Part shown: positions 43,001 through 52,600 of the stretch, in pieces
How the letters are laid out: every line of letters begins with the position of its first letter
Position numbering within the stretch: position 1 is the stretch's first letter
Assembly (NCBI GenBank): GCA_033557465.1
Contig: CM066031.1
Span: 1,232,227,312 to 1,232,291,311 of the forward strand
DNA: 64,000 bases
Direction: 5' to 3'
Source of the DNA: Ichthyophis bannanicus
Lineage: Eukaryota > Chordata > Amphibia > Gymnophiona > Ichthyophiidae
Notes under the pieces: model-generated
Database searches by the model: none
What the model saw: only the letters and a program-made list of their open reading frames with translations
What the model was told of the DNA's origin: nothing
Position numbers and translations under genes: made by a program

Positions 43001-43126
43001 TACTATGTATGCCCAGGTGGTTGGGGGATGCCATGGTGAGTTAGGGTGTGGGTAGTGGAAGTGAGAGTTTGGTGGTAGGAAATGTGTGAGGAGGAGGCTG
43101 ATTGGTAGAAACAATGTTGTGATCAT
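40082..43126 (-). CDS. L2 ORF2, endonuclease-reverse transcriptase, intact 1014 aa
   Basis: A single uninterrupted frame. Endonuclease: N-A-R-S-I-C-N-K-I (about residue 89), I-T-E-T-W-L (116), G-D-F-N (217), W-S-D-H (283). RT: A-Y-R-P-I-S-S-I-P-F-L-A-K-I, F-I-D-I-S-S-A-F-D, GVPQGSALSALLFNIYIQPI and Y-A-D-D-I-M (about 732). C-terminal: H-I-T-P-V-L-K-D-L-H-W-L-P-I and I-W-N-S-L-P-D-E-L. The first residues M-I-T-T-L-F-L-P-I-S-L-L-L are hydrophobic, as in copy 1. It differs from copy 1 in many residues, so the two represent separate L2 subfamilies. The start codon overlaps the stop of an upstream frame (ATGA). Confidence 0.95.
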   Translation of the reverse strand: MITTLFLPISLLLTHFLPPNSHFHYPHPNSPWHPPTTWAYIVPQCTHSATHNTSMTKRKNTHKSHSHSLRSKEAHKTTKPTKHTTIELINARSICNKIHTIADHIEDHQSDILCITETWLNPTNNVLLNQLVPDTYTAYNCPRTHKRGGGVLIIAKKNLKFKTQSSTDTPQGNTLSIVNKHMALCLTYRAPRATPDELAATLEAVCAITATNKPMLLLGDFNLKSTNNKDAEAFLQAMTALQFTQFVVAPMHRHGSTPDLIFATSYLTSRGLIATPTITPVPWSDHYIIKIKLQLQKDNLNEQTDNTPTQRRFKNFDRDAFLQDTIQQLTTETDDLETQITNWNNTLSNTATATVARPKKHRHNKRQHEPWYSTIIRQEKRELRKIERRWRKSKADENQQLYLTKQKQYNEHINQSKREYHTNMINTSVNKPRELFEIVKILTKEQRSEEEVRIDPQKFADHIKEKFYSAAPTTPSTSTQTDPHPKTWDTFCSPSTEQLSHIISAIKTSTAPTDPCPVSWIKATKSSFIHFIHNMVHNSLTQGLMPDQLKLATVRPIPKKTTLDKNNPAAYRPISSIPFLAKIIEKSAQQQLQEHIDNHALLDDNQHGFRPNHGVKTLLIYLFDNILRIIDNTKKGILMIFIDISSAFDTVAHQTLLERLKNIGLHGTTLKWFQSYLTDRQIQVKVGHNTSQPIKVLQGVPQGSALSALLFNIYIQPICDILKANSIQYTIYADDIMIYTPISTDNPDYSKITDCLTQMTRWCKDNNLAINYNKTEALIITRNQDFIHPPDIRVQNTTIPMKSEVKYLGVTLDNELNLKTHVSKTIKNAHHRMKIIRRLKPLLATEHFRTVCQALITPLLDFCNPIYLGLAKQTLKPLQLAQKTAARIISGSSRHEHITPVLKDLHWLPISSRIKYKTIINIFKIKHHTSANSLHTLIQPDTSTRPRRKGTSNRVNTPSDFRKTCKDTTERTLSLAAPTIWNSLPDELRSTMDLKNFRKQLKTTLFIEHYGHVT

Positions 43127-43536
43127 GTTGGTTTGTTGTGATGTTCTGTGAGAGTTCTACTTGCGGTTCTGACGTCCTTCGCTTCTGTCTGTTCCTTGTT
43201 GGGTTCTGCTGTGATGCTGTCAGCGCTGTTGTTTCCTTTGGTTGTTTCCTTCTGCTCGCCTTCGTGCCGTGCCAAAGGGCCCTCTGGTGCGGGCCCGCCA
43301 GGCACGGGCGCGCCCTGCAGGGATGCCACTTTTAAGGCCTGCAGACTGCTGCTGGAGGAGCTCCCACTGCCCCGATTGGGCAGGAGCCAAAGAGGTGGTG
43401 CTTCTGGGGCAGCGGCATCTCTGCAAGCAGGGACGCCGCTGTTAAGGCCTGCCAACTGCTGCTGGAGGAGCTCCCACTGCCCCGATTGGGCAGGAGCCGA
43501 AGAGGTGGTGCTTCTGGGGCAGCGGCGTCTCTGCAA
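43123..43536 (-). CDS. Upstream open frame of L2 copy 2
   Basis: A 137-codon frame that begins in the tandem units and runs through the leader, ending N-K-P-T with TGA overlapping the ORF2 ATG by two bases. It is Gln/Ser/Pro-rich in the repeat part and Lys/Glu/Thr-rich at the end, with no recognised domain. Because the 110-bp unit is not divisible by three, the frame shifts in each unit. It may be a true ORF1, a leader frame used for reinitiation, or chance. Confidence 0.35.
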   Translation of the reverse strand: MQRRRCPRSTTSSAPAQSGQWELLQQQLAGLNSGVPACRDAAAPEAPPLWLLPNRGSGSSSSSSLQALKVASLQGAPVPGGPAPEGPLARHEGEQKETTKGNNSADSITAEPNKEQTEAKDVRTASRTLTEHHNKPT

Positions 43537-43845
43537 GCAGGGATGCCACTTTTAAGGCCTGCCGACTGCTGCTGGAGGAGCTCCCACTGCCCCGATTGGG
43601 CAGGAGCCGAAGAGGTGGTGCTTCTGGGGCAGTGGCGTCTCTGCAAGCAGGGATGCCGCTTTTAAGGCCTGCCGACTGCTGCTGGAGGAGCTCCCACTGC
43701 CCCGATTGGGCAGGAGCCGAAGAGGTGGTGCTTCTGGGGCAGCGGCGTCTCTGCAAGCAGGGACGCCGCTTTTAAGGCCTGCCAACTGCTGCTGGTGGAG
43801 CTCCCACTGCCCCGACTGGGCAGGAGCCGAAGAGGTGGTGCTTCT
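43320..43845 (-). repeat. 110-bp tandem units at the 5' end of L2 copy 2
   Basis: Units start at 43320, 43430, 43540, 43650 and 43760 (the last partial, 86 bp). Each contains TTTTAAGGCCTGC-GACTGC, TGGAGGAGCTCCCACTGCCC and GGTGGTGCTTCTGGGGCAGC words. Units differ by a few bases only. They lie at the 5' end of the L2 in sense orientation, the place of promoter monomers in mouse L1. Confidence 0.9.
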
Positions 43846-44484
43846 GTATCGTTCCCTGGTGAGACTGCACCTTGAATATTTTGTGCAATTCTGGTCGCCG
43901 TATCTTAAAAAAGATATAGCGTTATTAGAAAAGGTTCAGAGAAGAGCCACCAAAATGGTAAAGTGGATGGAAGGATACCCCTATGAAGAAAGGCTAAAAA
44001 GGTTAGGGCTCTTTAACCTGGAAAAGAGACGGCTGAGGGGAGATATGATAGATGTCTATAAATTAATGAACGGATTGGAACAGGTAAACGTAGAGCGATT
44101 GTTTACGTTATCAGAATATAGAAAGACTAGGGGACATGCAATGAAGCTATAGGGTAAACTATTTAAGACTAATAAAAGAAAATATTTTTTCATTCAACGT
44201 GTAATCAAACTCTGGAATTTGTTACCGGAGGATTAGTAAAGGCTGTTAGTGTAGCTGGGTTTAAAAAAGGTTTTGACAAGTTCCCGGAGGAAAGATCCAT
44301 AAATGATTATTAAAAAGGGACCCAGGATATCACTGCTTGACCCAATACAAGTATGGTGGAACCTGTGTCTTTTGGGAAAACTGCTATTTACGTATGACCT
44401 AGATTGGCCACTGTTGGAAACAGGATAATGGGCTTGATGGACCTTGATCCGACCCAGTATGGCATATCTTATGTTCTTATAATT
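43846..44484 (+). mobile_element. Second CR1 copy, 3' part
   Basis: Resumes the CR1 broken at 39777: [39 protein letters not shown] and RGDMIDVYKLMNG. A TAG follows A-M-K-L at 44150, and a single-base loss occurs near 44233 (GGAGGATTAG for GGAGGATGTAG). The tail is TTATGTTCTTATAA at 44470-44484. Confidence 0.92.
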
Positions 44485-45239
44485 TCATCTCAGATGCTGA
44501 ATCTTCCCAGTCTTATGAAATCATGCTATATCTCCCAAATTCATAGTCTGACTTTATGCTTTGCTCTAAGTATCTGCATTGGGGATAAAAATACACTTAC
44601 TGTATCTTAAGTGATCCCAAATTCAACTCTTTGTAGATTGCTTTCAATTGTTTCACTTCAGTGGCAGCATTCACCCTTAAATTCTGATTTGTTCATTTTT
44701 TTCCACTAATCAAATTCACATACGTGTCATCTATGTGTCCTAATAACTACAATTTAGCCGTTTTTTAATTAAATCATTGTTATCCATTTAACTTTATAAC
44801 AAAACACCCAGGGAATTCTAACCAACAACTAAATCAGTAAATTCCCTCAAAACCCCCCTAATAGTCTATCAAAATATCAAAATTTTATTTTTGTCAGATT
44901 GTTTGCCTTCAGTGAAAATTCCCTCCTTTGGCAAGTCTTCTGAAGAAATGATGCTTGAGGTGTAAATCCAATATTATTCTCTATAGTTTCCAAAAATATC
45001 ACACATTCTCCCCCACCAATGCACTTATACTTGCTCAATATCTCTCCATTGCAAATCCTGGAAATTGTCCACTGCTATAACAAAATGCTTCCCTATTGGA
45101 GCTGTTATGTTTTAGTCCTAAAAGAACTAGGATGTTCAGTGATTCAGATATTAAGTGTTCTCTTAGTTCATCCCACATATAAAAAAGAGGATGGACATTT
45201 AATTATGTACACTACATAAGCTGAGTTACATTATGTACA
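44485..45239. other. No recognisable feature
   Basis: AT-rich DNA with short open frames and no repeat or exon-like pattern that I can name. Confidence 0.6.
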
Positions 45240-45865
45240 GTCACATGCTAGAAAGTACTACTTAACCCTCCATTACCTTAGGTACAAACTAAGAGGCCCC
45301 TTTATTCAAGGGTGTTATGCAGCTAATGCACATTTTAGCATGCATTAACTGCTTCCCTGGGACTGTAGTAATTGTTACCATGCAGACGGGACTATTCTCA
45401 CTCACTAAATATGTGCTAACTGCTGCGCACTGTGTGACGGGGCAAGGAATGGGGAGGCTTGGGGTGGACAGAAGGTGTTGACTACATATTGCAATTAGCA
45501 CAAGTGTCAGTAGCATGTGCTCATTACCATTGCTGCAGTTAGCACGGTGCCATTGCCATCTCAATTTGTGGTGACAGGTGTACTTTTGGTAATTACCAAG
45601 GGCTGGAATGTGTGCTAAGGGGGCTTGCCGGCATGGAAACGATCAGGCACATGCTGTCCACACCCCCGACAATTACTGCGAAGCAGCTGCACATAATGCA
45701 CATTGATTTTGACTCAAAATGTGCATTAGGAGCAAAAAAACTAGTGCACTTTAGTAAAAAGGTCTCTTAGATTGTAAGCTCTAGAGAGAAAGGGAAATAC
45801 CTACAGTATTTGAATGCAGCTTGCCTTAGCTACTACTGGAAAGGTTTGTATACAAAAATAGAAAA
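45240..45865 (+). mobile_element. MIR-like SINE 3' half, split by a MITE
   Basis: TTAACCCTCCATTACCTTAG and GTACAAACTAAG at 45262-45292, then TTAGATTGTAAGCTCTAGAG and AATACCTACAGTATTTGAAT at 45767-45820, correspond to the 3' half of the SINE at 55288-55475. The A-rich tail ends about 45865. The tRNA-like head is missing. A TIR element sits between the two parts. Confidence 0.7.
45293..45766. mobile_element. Harbinger-like MITE (474 bp)
   Basis: Ends GAGGCCCCTTTATTCAA and the complement of GAGACCTTTTTACTAAA, with TAA on the left and TTA on the right, fit a TWA target duplication with one change. The host SINE has CTTAG at that site. Inside, ATGCACATTTTAGCATGCA and AAAATGTGCATTAGG words form subterminal inverted repeats. 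Non-coding. Confidence 0.65.
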
Positions 45866-46249
45866 TAAATCTTTGGAATGATCCTGCTCAGATGTTGCTA
45901 ATGCCCCTTACACCTGGTTTTGCTTCTTTTAAATGCAGGTACATACATTTAACTACATAACAACCTAAAATTCAAATTCAGTGTGGGTGGACTATCTTCT
46001 CTTTTAAGATCAGCTTGTTTGTGTGGATGCAAAAATACATGCACTACTCTGAAGTTAGAAGTGCTATTGAAAATGTAGCTACAAGACTTTTGAGTAGACT
46101 GGATTATGTTATTTGTGAATTATCCTTGACATATTGTTATACCACGAGAAGAAATTACCTACAAAATACCACCATCAAAGGCAGAACCTCCTTGGCATCG
46201 ATATAATTCATGAAGGTTCTTTGTAATGCTTTTTCACTAGGAGTATAAT

Positions 46250-46975
46250 TAGGCTCTGGAATTTGTTGCTGGAAGAAGCTGGTCCCATAGAATGGAATAA
46301 GCTGCCACAAGATTTGAGACTAATGGATAGTTTTTTAGGGTTAGAAAATTATTGAAGGCATATGCATTTTTTTCAAGCGTTTGACTATAGAATGCAATGA
46401 TGGGATTACTGCCATAGTAATCTGAAGGCAGGGAATTGTGGGAATCTTTTAATATGTGGCTGAAAATAATGATATATTATTTTATTTCTACCATAGTTAA
46501 ATGATGAGTTGTTTGTGTGCTAGAAAATGTATTTTGAATCAGAATAAGAACACAGTGCTGATAGGAAGCCGGAACTAGGGGTATAGTTCAGTTACCATAT
46601 TGCCGGAGATTAAATAATGAAGATGCTGGTAACTGCAAAGCTACACTTTAATTGGCTGATGCTGATAATTGATGCTCAGATTATTTGTTAGAAACCACCC
46701 AGAACTGAGGATAGAGCTGTGTATAAATGCTTTTAAGTTAAATTTAAATTAATTCAGTGTAGCTGGATTTAAAATACATTTGGACAACTTCATGGAGAAA
46801 AATTCAGTAAACAGTTGTTAAGATAGACTTGGAGAAGGCCACTGCCTATTCCTGGGGGTAAGCTAGTTTTAGAGATTCTGTCAGTACTTGTGATCTGGAT
46901 TGGCCACTGTTGGGAAACATGACCTTGATGGACCTTTGTTCTGGCACAGTATGGCACTTCTTGTGTTCTTAAAAA
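46250..46975 (+). mobile_element. Old CR1-type 3' end
   Basis: 46740-46975 reads GTGTAGCTGGATTTAAAA, GGATTGGCCACTGTTGGGAA and GACCTTGATGGACCTT, then CTTCTTGTGTTCTTAAAA, a diverged CR1 3'UTR and tail. Upstream (46252-46370) GCTCTGGAATTTGTTGCTGG and a degenerate repeat of the same W-N-L-L region suggest an older copy or duplication. Divergence is clearly higher than in the 33-44 kb copies. Confidence 0.7.
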
Positions 46976-47169
46976 AAAAAACATATATAGCACCCAGTTG
47001 GGTGAGAGTGATCACTGACATTCAATATATGAGATATATAACAAAGCAAATGTCCTTATTTCGAAGCTTGCCGCTAGTGGTAGTTCTGGAAGACTACCAC
47101 TAGGGGACAGACTTGTCTTTTTGAACTGGCAGAATAGGAGTCACTGGGGATTGCTCCTGCTCTGTCAGG

Positions 47170-47280
47170 TGAGGGATGTTTTGGGGGGGGGGGCTGCTGA
47201 GGGGGGGGGGGGCTTTCTTTTCCAGAAGGAGAGTGTGTCCAGAGGGGGATTGTTGGACATATGGGGGGGGGGGGGGGAAA
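47170..47280. repeat. Clustered long G-runs
   Basis: Three runs of about 11 to 17 G lie at 47180-47191, 47200-47212 and 47262-47278. These can form G-quadruplexes on the plus strand. Run lengths may be affected by sequencing error. Confidence 0.75.
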
Positions 47281-47289
47281 GAGTACTGA

Positions 47290-49130
47290 CGTCAGGGAGA
47301 GGGTGATCAGGGGATATTAGATGTGAAGAGGGTATTAAGGAGTGAAGTAGATAGATGCTGTCATGAGCAACAATTTTAAAAAGCTGCTCCCACACATATT
47401 TTGCGGAAAAGAAGTGCACACTTTTTTCCCTACATGTAGCTTTTCAAAATTGTTGCTCCTGCTGGATGTGATGAAGCATGGACACGCACTCCTGCATGGC
47501 TTTACATGTATTTTACAAGAGGTTCTGCGTTTGGCCGAGCCTTTGTAAAATATAGTGGTACTTTTCTAAAATATGTCCTTTCTAAAAGGGGCTCAAAGTC
47601 TCCATAGCAAAGGCTTTGTTCCATGAATGAATAAAAACATTAAATTATATTTTAAAACAATAGTGAATTTTGAAAATGCTTTGGTATATGATGATTTTTT
47701 TAATGGAAATGAGCAACATCTAAATAAAATATTTTTATGATGCACTAAAAAATATTAAAAAGGGAAGACTGAAAATCATGGCATTACTTATTACTTCGGC
47801 CTCCACCAAATAAAAGACCAAGCTCACAGTTATATAAAAAAAGATAAACTGCAGTTTAGGACATACTTACTTTTTAGGATCTCCTCCTCCTGATCTCCCA
47901 CACTCCCAGTTCTTCTTTTAGGTGTTCATCTTGTTGGAAAAGAAAACACAGCATATGTGGAGTCAAATGAAATTCAGTAAATAATCCAATAATATATATT
48001 TTTTTGTAGAATGGAGGAAAGAGTTTACTATGTAAAAAAAAAAAAAAAAAAAGAGCCCATGTTTCCCCTCATTTATTTGTTCTCTAACAGAGACAGCTGT
48101 CACTCTCTTCCTAAATAGCATCCTGGCTTCATTAATTCCAGCTGTGTTTCAGTGTACAGGCAAGAATTACAATCTGTATCTTAAAATCATTATTCAATAT
48201 TGACTTACTGCATGTAATAAAGCCTTTCAGTGTTGCAAATATTTTCTTGTTTTGTTATACTGAGTCAACCGTCAGTTTCCTGATAAACCCCAGAGGAATG
48301 GCCAGAATGCAAAATTAACAAATCTAGATGTTTCTCCCGGGCCCTATGAAAGAAAGATGCAGTAATAGTCACATTAAATTGTAAAATGCATTGGCCAATG
48401 AATCATATATGGTTAAGTACCAACCATAATCATGCAATGAATTTATTTTACGGGAGAGGGTCATAAGATGACATTTACATCCTTCACGAGTCCAAATAAG
48501 GTAAAGAGTAGCAGAATCCAAGACAAACAAGCAGTTTGCGCTCCCAACTCAGGCTGTTCTGGACGTAGTGATCCTCCCACTTGATGCCCTTGTCTAATGC
48601 CCTCTGGTTTCACAGAGAGCTGTCCTTGGTGCTGAAATCAATCGCCAACTTTAACCAACGTAACCAGTGACGCTGCTGTTCTTTTGCATAGCAAATCATC
48701 TGTTTTTCTTGAATATTAACAATACAGACAAGCGATAATCCTGCCTAGCACCTAACACAATATTTGTCCATATTTTAGCAATTGCCTGATTATACCTACT
48801 GGTTTCTATGTATCATAGTCCAACCAATACATCTGCTTACCAATAACGTGTACTGTAGCGAGCAATGCTCCTAAACCTACTGGGGAGAACGTTTGATGTA
48901 CCGCCCATATTTAATTTGTATCTGGTTTATACTACTAACTACCCTTTACTCCTATAGGCGACATGCATTTTATCATGTGTATTTCGCCACGTTTAAAATT
49001 GTGACTTTCGCAGTTAGAAGGATCCTGCAAAAGACATGGAGTAACTAGCCTCGCTCTCTTCCGGGGGGGGGAACGAAAGAAGAAGCCACGTTTACATTTT
49101 GCCAAGTTAGCGGCGCTTACTTTCGATTTT
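47290..49130. other. Low-repeat interval upstream of CpG island
   Basis: No LINE, SINE or DNA transposon was recognised in 1.8 kb apart from a poly-A run at 48032-48050, unusual for this window. It holds no long frame. It may contain host non-coding sequence or a first intron. Confidence 0.5.
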
Positions 49131-49139
49131 CGAAGCACT

Positions 49140-49460
49140 CTCCGGAACGTGTATCTCTGCATGCCGCCCTTGTGCGGATGCTAATGAGGCAGCGCGCTGT
49201 CCATTACCTGGCTTTGGCGGCTGAACTGTGCTGCTAGCAGCCGATCCCTCGCGCCGGTCCCATCCCTCTGAGCCGCTCCAGTCTCAGGCGCCGAGTGTCA
49301 GCTTCAGAGCCGGAGCTCCGCTTGCCGTGCTTGCGCACTGAGCGATCAAGGCCGCCAGGGCTCCAGCGTAGGAGGAGCACGGCGCCGCCGACTAGTGAGC
49401 ACTGCTGAGAGCAGGCCAGCTGTATCGCATCCTAGAGGGCCCTCCACGCGGGGATGACAA
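49140..49460. promoter_or_regulatory. CpG island, candidate host promoter
   Basis: About 320 bp with a high CpG density by eye (roughly 28 CpG, for example TCGCGCCGG and CACGGCGCCGCCGAC) in a window that is otherwise CpG-poor outside transposons. No TATA box is clear. A minus-strand frame 49162-48935 (75 codons, M-Q-R-Y-T-F-R-R-V) starts at its edge but is not recognised. The direction of transcription and gene identity cannot be told. Confidence 0.45.
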
Positions 49461-49653
49461 GATATTTACCATCCCTTTTTCATTGGATAATGAGCCCTAA
49501 GGGTTAGAAATTAAACTGAAGAACTTGTTATTTGAATTTATGGCTATTACTACTACTACTACTACTTATTATTATTTGTATAGCACTACAAGGCGTACAC
49601 AGCGCTGTACAGAGACATGTTACAGACAGTCCCTGCTCCTAAGAGCTTAGAGT

Positions 49654-52600
49654 CTAGTCAAGACATAACACAACTGGGACTTCGGATATATCTAGGGGAA
49701 TGGTAAAGAAACACATAGGAGGAGAACAGGAGACTAGGGGGATTAGGGAGTGAGTTTTTAGCCTGGATTTGATCAGGGTCAGAGATGGAGCCTGGTGCAC
49801 TGACTCTGGTAGCTTGTTCCAGGCATAAGGAGCAGAAAGGTAGAAAGATTGAAGTCTGGATTGGCAGTGGAAGAGAAGAGCACAGATAGAACGAATCTGC
49901 CAGAACACTGGAGTCTCCGAGGAAGGATGTAGGGAGAGATAAGAGAGTAAAGGTAGTGAGGAGCAGCAGAATGAAGGCACATATAGATCAGCAGTAAAAG
50001 TTTGAAATGGATGCAGAAATGGATAGGAAGCCAATGAAGTGACTTGAGAAGAGGGGTAACATTGGCAGAAGATTAGACGTGCAGCTGAGTTTTGAAGACT
50101 GAAGTTAGGAGAGGTGATTCAGAGGAAGACCAGCAAAGAGGAGGTTGCATTAGTCTAGATGGGAGGTGACTAGAGAATGGATAAGGGTCTTAGTAGTGTG
50201 TTCAGAAAGGAAGGGGCAGATTCTGACACTTTTATAGAGAAAGAAATGGCAGGTTTTAGCTATCTGTTGGATGTGTTTTGGAGAAGGAGAGGGAGGAGTC
50301 AAAGATAACTCCAAGGTTGTGAGCCAAGGAAACAAGGAGGAGTAGAGTGTTATCCACAGAAATAGAGAAAAGAGGAAGGGGGGGGGGGTGGGCTTAGGGG
50401 GGGAAGAGAAGGAGGTCAGTTTTGGCCATGTTCAATTTCAGATAGTGGTGAGACATCCAGGCACTATTGTCAGATAGGTAGGAAGAGATCTGGGCCTGGA
50501 TTCCCAGAGAGATTTCAAGTGCAGAGAGGTAGATCTGAGAGTCATCAGCATAGAGATGGTACTGAAAACCATGGGAGGAGATGAGTGCACCAATAGATTG
50601 AATGTAGAGAGAAAAAAGGAGAGGTCCCAAGACAGACCCCTGGGATACACTGACTGAAAGTGGGATAGCAGTACAGGAGGAGCCACCAGAACACTAAAAG
50701 TGCAGTGAGAGAGGTAGGAAGAAAACCAGGACAGGACAGAACACGTAAATCCAAAGTATCAAAAGCAGCAAAAAGGTCAAGAAGGATGAGGATTAAGTTC
50801 TTTGTGTCTGATGAGGAACAAGTCATTGGAGACAAGAGTCGTCTCAGTAGAATGTAGAGGGTGAAAGCTAGATTGCAGTGGATCCAGAAGGGACAGAGAA
50901 GAGAGAAAGTCAAGACACTGGCAGTAAACTGCACATTCAAGTAGTTTAGAAATAAAGGGGAAGAGAGAGATGGGTCGATAATTAGAAGGACAGGTAGGAT
51001 CAAGGGACGGTTTCTTGAGGAGAGGTACCATAGCATACTTTAAGGCTGCAGGATAGGCTGAGGATAAGGCAGGTGGAAGGGACAACAGTGGGAGAGATGG
51101 AGTTTTGTAGATTGGTGGAAATGGGATCAGAGAAGCAGGTAGTAAGTTTAGAGGAGGAGAGAACATGAGTGAGTTGTTCCACAGCGATCTTAGAAAAGGA
51201 AGAAAGGGCAACAGAGGGAAGGGTTAGGGAATGAAGTGGAGGAAGGGGGGGGGGTGTGGAGATGACCCTGAGGGGAAATCAAGAGTAATCTTGTGGAAAT
51301 AGTCAGCCAAAGTCTGGGCAGAAAGGGAAGGGGGGTTGGAGGCGGAGGCATTTTGAGGAGAGACTTGAAAGTTGTAAAGAGAAGGGAAGGATCAGAGTCA
51401 AGAGAGTTAGTTAGTTGGATATGGCAGTCTTGCTTGGTGAGTGCTATTGTAGCAGCGAAGTGCAGACAATGAATAAATCCAGGAGTCAATTACACGGTCC
51501 AAGCCAATTTATTGTGCACAAGGCTCAGAGAGTCAAGCTTCAAAAAGGACTGAGCAAAGTTCTTACAGAGACATATTCATTTTATACATTTCTTTTCAGT
51601 TTGATACATGCAGACTTTCTATTGGTTCCAACGCCCCTCTGCATTTGTCCAATCGGAGATCCCTCCTGGGCCTAGCACCCAGCTCCCTCCTCTAGGATTG
51701 TTCTAACAATGGCACAGTTTCTAGGTATGGATACAATTCTACTGCAAGGTCGTTTCTAGCTCTAGGAATGCAAGCATTGAAACATTTCTATCCTCAGAAC
51801 ACAAGAGAATAATGAAAGATTTATGAATTCATGAAAAACTTCTTGTTAAGCAGTTTAAAGCAATTTTCTCAGACTTTCACAGATTTTTGGTTCTTTACTA
51901 AGATGGGGGTTGGAATCAAGACCTAACTTACAGGCCTTTCATATTTGCAAGCTATCATAGGCCATAGCCTACCACACTATGGCAGACTGAAAAGAGGCTT
52001 TCATGAATTTGAAATGTAGAAAGTCCACAAGGCTGTGGGATTTGAGTCAATTGCACTCAGCTGAGTGAGCACAAGAACATAGGTAGCGAGTTTTAGAGGA
52101 CAGCCAGGGCTGAGGTATAATACACCTCACAGGATGTGAAGTGGGAGGAGCAAGAGCATGAGACCAGAGGAAAGTGCAGTGACTTACGAAAATACAGCCT
52201 CATCAACAAACTTAGATGACATAGTGGAGCAAAGAGGTGGTGAAACAGTGGTGGAGAGAGCTGATGGGTTGATAGCACAAAGATTCTTAAAGATGTTGTA
52301 GATTGGGTGAGAGTGAGGTTGGGGTAATGAAGAGTGAAGCTTAGCAGGTAATGGTAAGATAAGGGAAGAACTGAGGTGCATAAATTTGAGGGCACGCAGT
52401 TAGAGAGGAAGACAAGGTCAAGACTGGTGAGTAGGGACAGTAAAGCATAGCTGGAGATTGAATAAGGTGGTAAGGAACAGGAGATTTAAGGCATGAGGGT
52501 CAGAGGGGTTATCAACATGAATGTTAAAATCCCAAGAATAAGGGAGGGGGAGGATGCATCTAGAAAGAGGGAAAGAAATGAGTCAGTCAGTGAGAAAGGT

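Larger units (their letters stand above)
39778..43845 (-). mobile_element. Near full-length L2 LINE, copy 2
   Basis: Inserted into the second CR1. Sense is minus: tandem 110-bp units at the 5' end (43845-43320), a leader to 43127, an intact 1014-aa ORF (43126-40082), a 3'UTR of about 240 bp, a stem-loop (39840-39816, CCGCCTT with AAGGCGG) and an (AAAT)n-type tail at 39799-39778. The surrounding CR1 sequence continues on each side with at most a short overlap GCTTCTG at the 5' junction. Intact coding capacity indicates recent activity. Confidence 0.92.

Noticed and set aside
43320..43845. CRISPR-like array
   Set aside because: Units are 110 bp and contiguous, with no unique spacers; they are tandem repeats at a LINE 5' end in a vertebrate genome.
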